Assembly: GCF_025506275.1 (NCBI RefSeq)
Contig: NZ_QYCP01000085.1
Location: forward strand, 1-64,000
Source: Brevibacterium permense
GTDB lineage: Bacteria; Actinomycetota; Actinomycetes; Actinomycetales; Brevibacteriaceae
DNA: 64,000 bases
Direction of reading: 5' to 3'
Positions within the stretch are counted from its first letter, which is position 1; each line of letters opens with the position of its first letter. The notes under the pieces were generated by a model. That model saw nothing but the letters and a program-made list of their open reading frames with translations. It ran no database searches and had not been told where the DNA came from. The translations under genes were made by a program, and so were the position numbers. Shown here in pieces: positions 60,416 through 64,000 of the stretch.

Positions 60416-60703
60416 TCAGGAGTCCGCACCATAGTCGATCGTGTACTCCCGCATGATTCCTTCCGTCACTCGGCCCCAGTCACTGACCCGCACTCGCGCT
60501 TGATGGGAATCGAACGCATGCTTGTCGACGAACTTCTCGGACACCATCCGCACGAGTGGATCCGCCGTCGGTTCGACACTGAAGTGAAGACACCCGGATT
60601 CGGCGCGAGTGAGCTCGACATGCCGGTCAAGATGGCCGGCGACGATGTCCGCCTCGTTGCCGTCGGCACAGATGAGCCTGCCTCTTAATGTGACGACAGA
60701 CAT
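60416..60703 (-). CDS. Quinol monooxygenase-like (ABM domain) protein
   Basis: A 95-residue ferredoxin-fold protein of the antibiotic biosynthesis monooxygenase family: GHLDRHVELTRAESGCLHFSVEP and FVDKHAFDSHQARVRVSDW. YgiN-like members are cofactor-free quinol monooxygenases. GGAGG lies 4 nt before the ATG. A 34-codon ORF with its own ribosome binding site overlaps its start by 19 nt. Confidence 0.85.
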   Translation of the reverse strand: MSVVTLRGRLICADGNEADIVAGHLDRHVELTRAESGCLHFSVEPTADPLVRMVSEKFVDKHAFDSHQARVRVSDWGRVTEGIMREYTIDYGADS

Positions 60704-60789
60704 GCGGCCTCCAGAGGTGTTAATGCGGCGACAGCATCACGCACCAGGCGCTGAACCATCCGCAACTCGTCGTTCGACCGCAGGTTCAT
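60685..60789 (-). CDS. Candidate small ORF (34 residues) before the ABM gene
   Basis: An open frame from ATG (60787-60789) to TAA (60685-60687). AAAGGAG lies 7 nt before the ATG. The peptide MNLRSNDELRMVQRLVRD... looks helical and was not recognised. Its stop lies inside the ABM gene, so it may be a translational-coupling leader peptide or a remnant of a longer gene. Confidence 0.4.
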   Translation of the reverse strand: MNLRSNDELRMVQRLVRDAVAALTPLEAACLSSH

Positions 60790-60816
60790 CCAGAACTCCT
60801 TTGGTGCTGTCCTCGG

Positions 60817-61764
60817 TCACGGCTGATCGAGCAGCGCAATGCCGAAACCGCCGACGACGGCCCGAACTTCGTCGAGGTAGCGTTGCGCCTGTTCGGTCAG
60901 CGGGATCCCGGAATGATCGATCCAGCCGATCTCGATGCGCTCCTCGACCTCGAGTGGAATCGCGACGATGGCCGGATCGAGATCGTCGCTGATGATGCCC
61001 GTCGAGATGGTGTAGCCGTCGAGTCCGATCATCAGGTTGAAGATGGTCGCACGGTCAGAAACCCGGATCTCCTGCTTGCTCGACAGGGTGGAGAGAATCT
61101 CCTCGGCGAAGGAGAACGAGTTGTTCGCCCCCTGGTCGAAAGTGAGCCGCGGTAGGGCGGCGAGATCGTCAAGGGTGACGCGGTGGCGGGAGGCAAGCGG
61201 GTTCGTACGAGAGATGAAGATGTGCGGGGAGGCGAGGAAGAGCGGGTGGAACGCAAGCCCGGAATCTCGCAGCAGTTTGTCGATGACCTTCCTGTTGAAG
61301 TCGTTGCGGTAGAGGATGCCGAGCTCACTGCGGAGCGTGCGAACGTCTTCGATGATGTCCCAGGTACGCGTCTCTCGCAGTGAGAACTCATACTCGGCAG
61401 CATCGCTGGCCTTGACCATCCGAACGAAAGCATCGACGACGAACGAGTAGTGCTGCGCCGAGACTCCGAGCAGACGCCGTGACGGTGGGCGCCCTAGGTA
61501 GTGCTGCTCGAGAAGTTCCACCTGTTCGACGACCTGCCGAGCATAGCCGAGGAACTCCACACCGTCGTCAGTCAACGTCACCCCGCGGGCGGATCGGACG
61601 AGCAGAGCGCGATCCACACGGGTCTCCAGGTCCTTCATCGCGGCAGACATGGTCGGCTGAGAGACATAGAGGAGATCGGCGGCGGCGGTGATCGACCCCT
61701 CCGACGCGACCTCGATAAAGTACTGGAGTTGCAGCAGCGTGATGTTCTTCAGACCTCGAGACAT
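60817..61764 (-). CDS. LysR family transcriptional regulator, likely regulator of mesXD
   Basis: A 315-residue LysR regulator. The N-terminal helix-turn-helix (LQLQYFIEVASEGSITAAADLLYVSQPTMSAAMKDLE) is followed by the two-lobed effector domain. It is divergent from mesX-mesD with 123 bp between, the usual LysR layout. TAGCCT (61771-61776, - strand) is 6 nt before the ATG: leaderless. The dyad CTATAGGAATCCATAG (61774-61789) overlaps that promoter and is a candidate autoregulatory site. A methionine-pathway effector is inferred only from context. Confidence 0.9.
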   Translation of the reverse strand: MSRGLKNITLLQLQYFIEVASEGSITAAADLLYVSQPTMSAAMKDLETRVDRALLVRSARGVTLTDDGVEFLGYARQVVEQVELLEQHYLGRPPSRRLLGVSAQHYSFVVDAFVRMVKASDAAEYEFSLRETRTWDIIEDVRTLRSELGILYRNDFNRKVIDKLLRDSGLAFHPLFLASPHIFISRTNPLASRHRVTLDDLAALPRLTFDQGANNSFSFAEEILSTLSSKQEIRVSDRATIFNLMIGLDGYTISTGIISDDLDPAIVAIPLEVEERIEIGWIDHSGIPLTEQAQRYLDEVRAVVGGFGIALLDQP

Positions 61765-61773
61765 AGATCAAGG

Positions 61774-61789
61774 CTATAGGAATCCATAG
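61774..61789. promoter_or_regulatory. Candidate LysR binding dyad
   Basis: CTATAGGAATCCATAG has CTAT/ATAG ends and overlaps the -10 region of the LysR gene, between it and mesX. It fits the loose T-N11-A pattern of LysR sites. The remaining gap to 61888 holds the mesX promoter region, in which I see no riboswitch. Confidence 0.4.
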
Positions 61790-61887
61790 TTCCCCCGAGT
61801 TACCCGATAACTACCGGGGACGGGCAGGATGGATCACAGACATGCCAGCGACCACAACCGGCCGCACACCCACCGAATTGGACGTCC

Positions 61888-62880
61888 ATGACACCTGAGT
61901 TCTCATTCAGCATCACCACGACTCGATTCGACGAGGACTACTCGCCGTCGGAGAGCACCCGAGCGACGACGAACTTCGCCAACCTCGCCAGGGGCAAGGA
62001 CCGTCAGCAGAACCTCCGCACTGCTCTGAGCATCATCAATCGCCGCTTCAACGAACTCGCGTCCTGGGACAATCCCGACCGGGATCGATACGTCCTCGAA
62101 CTCGACATCGTCTCCGGAGGACTTCACTTCACCTCGGGCGGGCGGGAACAGGAGTTCCCCCTGCTCGAAGTCCTGGATATCCAGATCATCGACAGACTGA
62201 CTGGAAAACGTCACCCCGGGATCGTGGGGAACAATTTCTCGTCCTTCGTCCGCGATTTCGATTTCAGCGTGCGGCTGCCGGCTGCCAATGAGGCCGCAAC
62301 CGAGTTCACGGTCCCCGATGACTTCGGTGATCTGCATGGCAAACTATTCCAACACTTCCTCGATTCTGCCGCCTATCGGGAACGGTTCCAGACGGCACCC
62401 GTGATCTGCATCAGCGTGTCCACAACCAAGTCGTACCGTCGTACCGAGAATCACCACCCGATTCTCGGGTTCGAATACCAGCAGGACGATTATTCACTGA
62501 CCGATGACTACTTCGCAAAGATGGGACTCCAGGTGAGGTATTTCATGCCACCGGGCAGCGTCGCACCGCTGGCCTTATATCATCGCGGCGACCTCCTCGG
62601 CGACTATTCCGATCTGGCGCTCATCGGCACGATCAGCACGATGGAGACTTTCCAGAAGATCTATCGGCCCGAGATCTACAACGCGAATACCGCCGCCGGA
62701 GAGGTCTACCGGCCGACGCTGGACCGGCACGACTTCTCGGAGCTGCCCGTCACATATGATCGCGTCGAACGCAACCAGCTCAGCATCAGACAGGGAAAGT
62801 TCACGGAGAAGTTCTTCGTCAACCCACACCGAGAGATGCTCGAGCAGTGGGCGTCCGACCGACCCGTCCCAGTCGCATGA
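61888..62880 (+). CDS. mesX: MesX (DUF1852), partner of the MesD methionine synthase
   Basis: A 330-residue DUF1852 protein (FSFSITTTRFDEDYSPSESTRATTNFANLARG at the start, HPILGFEYQQDDYSLTDDYFAKMGLQVRYFMPPG centrally). DUF1852 is the MesX family, genetically required with MesD for folate- and cobalamin-independent methionine synthesis in aerobes; it may supply the methyl group in an oxygen-dependent step, and the donor is not known to me. The ribosome binding site is weak (GGAC). mesD starts 17 nt after its stop, so both form an operon. Confidence 0.88.
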   Translation: MTPEFSFSITTTRFDEDYSPSESTRATTNFANLARGKDRQQNLRTALSIINRRFNELASWDNPDRDRYVLELDIVSGGLHFTSGGREQEFPLLEVLDIQIIDRLTGKRHPGIVGNNFSSFVRDFDFSVRLPAANEAATEFTVPDDFGDLHGKLFQHFLDSAAYRERFQTAPVICISVSTTKSYRRTENHHPILGFEYQQDDYSLTDDYFAKMGLQVRYFMPPGSVAPLALYHRGDLLGDYSDLALIGTISTMETFQKIYRPEIYNANTAAGEVYRPTLDRHDFSELPVTYDRVERNQLSIRQGKFTEKFFVNPHREMLEQWASDRPVPVA

Positions 62881-62897
62881 CCGCAGGAGAAGAAACA

Positions 62898-63932
62898 ATG
62901 ACGCAGCCGCTGTTGCCCACCTCAATCGTCGGCAGTCTGCCGAAGCCGTCCTGGCTCGCGCAGCCCGAAACCCTCTGGTCCCCCTGGAACCTCCAAGGCG
63001 ATGCCTTGGTCGAGGGCAAGCGCGATGCCCTGCGCATCTCAACTCATGAGCAGACCAACCGCGGCATCGACATCGTCAGCGACGGAGAGCAGACCCGCCA
63101 ACACTTCGTAACGACGTTCATCGAGCATCTCAGCGGAGTCGATTTCGAGAAGCGCAAGACGGTTCGGATCCGCGATCGCTACGACGCAAGCGTACCCACA
63201 GTCGTCAGCACCGTGAGCCGTGAGAAACCGGTCTTCGTCGACGATGCGAAGTTCCTCCGCCAGCAGACCGATCAGCCGATCAAGTGGGCGCTGCCGGGAC
63301 CGATGACGATGATCGACACACTCTATGACGACCACTACAAGAGCCGCGAGAAGCTGGCCCGGGAATTCGCCACGATCCTCAATCAGGAGGCAAAGGATCT
63401 GGAGGCGGCGGGAGTGGACATCATCCAGTTCGACGAGCCCGCATTCAATGTCTTCTTCGAGGAGATGAAGGACTGGGGAGTCGCCGCGCTCGAACGAGCA
63501 GCGGAAGGCCTGCGGGCCGAAACCGCAGTGCATATCTGCTACGGCTATGGGATCAAGGCGAACAACGACTGGAAAACGACCCTCGGGTCCGAGTGGCGCC
63601 AATACGAGGAATCCTTCCCCCTCCTACAGCGCTCGAGCCTCGACATCGTCTCGCTCGAATGCCACAACTCCCATGTCCCGATGGACCTCATCGAACTGAT
63701 CCGCGGCAAGAAGGTCATGCTCGGCGCCATCGACGTGGCAAACGAGACCATCGAGCCACCGGAGGAGATCGCCGCGACTCTGCGCAAGGCTCTGAAGTTC
63801 GTCGACGCCGACAAGCTCATTCCAAGCACGAACTGCGGCATGGCCCCCTTCGCGCGCGACGTCGCCCTCGCGAAGATGAGCGCCTTGAGTGCAGGAACGG
63901 CTATTGTCCGCGAGGAGCTGTCAAGGGGCTGA
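62898..63932 (+). CDS. mesD: MesD, folate-independent methionine synthase (MetE core)
   Basis: A 344-residue protein with only the MetE C-terminal catalytic barrel and no N-terminal folate-binding half. It starts PTSIVGSLPKPSWL. The zinc ligands that hold homocysteine are H212 and C214 (VHICYG), E254 (SLECHNS) and C313 (TNCGM), aligned with H641, C643, E665 and C726 of E. coli MetE. FDEPAF is near 178-183. AGGAG precedes the ATG at 62898. The DUF1852 gene upstream identifies it as MesD. Confidence 0.9.
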   Translation: MTQPLLPTSIVGSLPKPSWLAQPETLWSPWNLQGDALVEGKRDALRISTHEQTNRGIDIVSDGEQTRQHFVTTFIEHLSGVDFEKRKTVRIRDRYDASVPTVVSTVSREKPVFVDDAKFLRQQTDQPIKWALPGPMTMIDTLYDDHYKSREKLAREFATILNQEAKDLEAAGVDIIQFDEPAFNVFFEEMKDWGVAALERAAEGLRAETAVHICYGYGIKANNDWKTTLGSEWRQYEESFPLLQRSSLDIVSLECHNSHVPMDLIELIRGKKVMLGAIDVANETIEPPEEIAATLRKALKFVDADKLIPSTNCGMAPFARDVALAKMSALSAGTAIVREELSRG

Positions 63933-63939
63933 TCGCCAC

Positions 63940-63994
63940 CGCACTCCATCCGCACATGTCCCGAGCCGTCGGGCCTCTCCGCAACTATTCGGGC
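63940..63994. repeat. Intergenic repeat element, copy 2
   Basis: This stretch after the mesD stop matches 58355-58410 at about 79% with the same orientation, including the shared CTCTCCGCAA block. It ends 6 nt before the window edge; no other gene is visible after mesD. Confidence 0.5.
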
Positions 63995-64000
63995 GTTCTG

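Noticed and set aside
61790-61887. Cobalamin or SAM riboswitch before mesX
   Set aside because: No B12-box or SAM aptamer pattern is visible in the 98 bp available, which is too short for a cobalamin riboswitch.

Overview
The window is high-GC actinobacterial chromosome, most likely from the order Micrococcales. The overall gene set (LPRTG wall-anchored proteins, DtxR-type iron boxes, a MoeZ-like ThiF, many leaderless genes) reminds me of Brevibacterium, but that genus is an impression and not proven. No rRNA, tRNA, CRISPR array, prophage or intact insertion sequence was recognised. Bases 1-12 look like leftover Nextera transposon adapter, so the left edge is probably a raw contig end and the first gene is cut there.

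Layout. 1-3.3 kb: truncated PKD protein, flavin monooxygenase, lipoprotein, PIG-L deacetylase. 3.4-9.9 kb: thiol peroxidase tpx, a wall-anchored 5'-nucleotidase, a DUF368 (PopT-type) lipid-phosphate translocase, DinB, VOC and thioesterase genes, and a broken GNAT gene. 9.9-14.4 kb: two tandem paralogous streptogrisin-like serine proteases with LPRTG anchors. 14.6-16.4 kb: META-domain lipoprotein, its cytoplasmic twin and a DUF808 membrane protein. 16.5-23.4 kb: iron-siderophore ABC importer (two permeases, ATPase and a separate binding lipoprotein), each transcription unit with an iron box, enclosing sufE, a rhodanese sulfurtransferase, a hydrolase and a Nudix gene. 23.5-27.2 kb: amino-acid permease, then a flavin monooxygenase divergent from a TetR repressor with two operator-like palindromes. 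27.2-30.3 kb: a histidine kinase-response regulator-alpha-hydroxy-acid dehydrogenase operon. 30.5-31.7 kb: a DedA/gamma-glutamylcyclotransferase-like fusion.

31.7-36.8 kb: thiamine synthesis. thiE is divergent from a TPP-riboswitch-controlled thiO-thiS-thiG-thiF operon. 36.9-42.1 kb: SRPBCC protein, Mug glycosylase, thymidine kinase, PepSY lipoprotein, VOC and DinB genes, one unknown, YrhK and HXXEE proteins. 42.1-46.9 kb: an ECF importer (fused ATPase, T and S subunits) in one overlapping operon with a nucleoside hydrolase, preceded by a DUF2695 gene. 47-51.7 kb: PfkB sugar kinase, then a stress-type cluster (AHSA1, VOC, DoxX, sigma-factor relic, HxlR regulator, RibD-like reductase, NAD-binding protein). 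51.8-60.7 kb: small housekeeping and accessory genes (acyltransferase, arfB, DinB, GNATs, lipases, ytoQ and others). 60.8-63.9 kb: a LysR regulator divergent from mesX-mesD, the DUF1852 plus MetE-core pair for folate-independent, oxygen-requiring methionine synthesis.

The most interesting signals are: the mesXD locus; the ECF ATPase in which every degenerate ATPase motif maps to the same composite site; a candidate operator shared by the HxlR gene and a nearby operon; eighteen genes with a TAnnnT hexamer exactly 6-7 nt before the start codon, with two divergent pairs sharing overlapping -10 elements; a META-domain pair in which the cytoplasmic copy has lost both cysteines; and a repeated intergenic element found at 58.4 and 63.9 kb.
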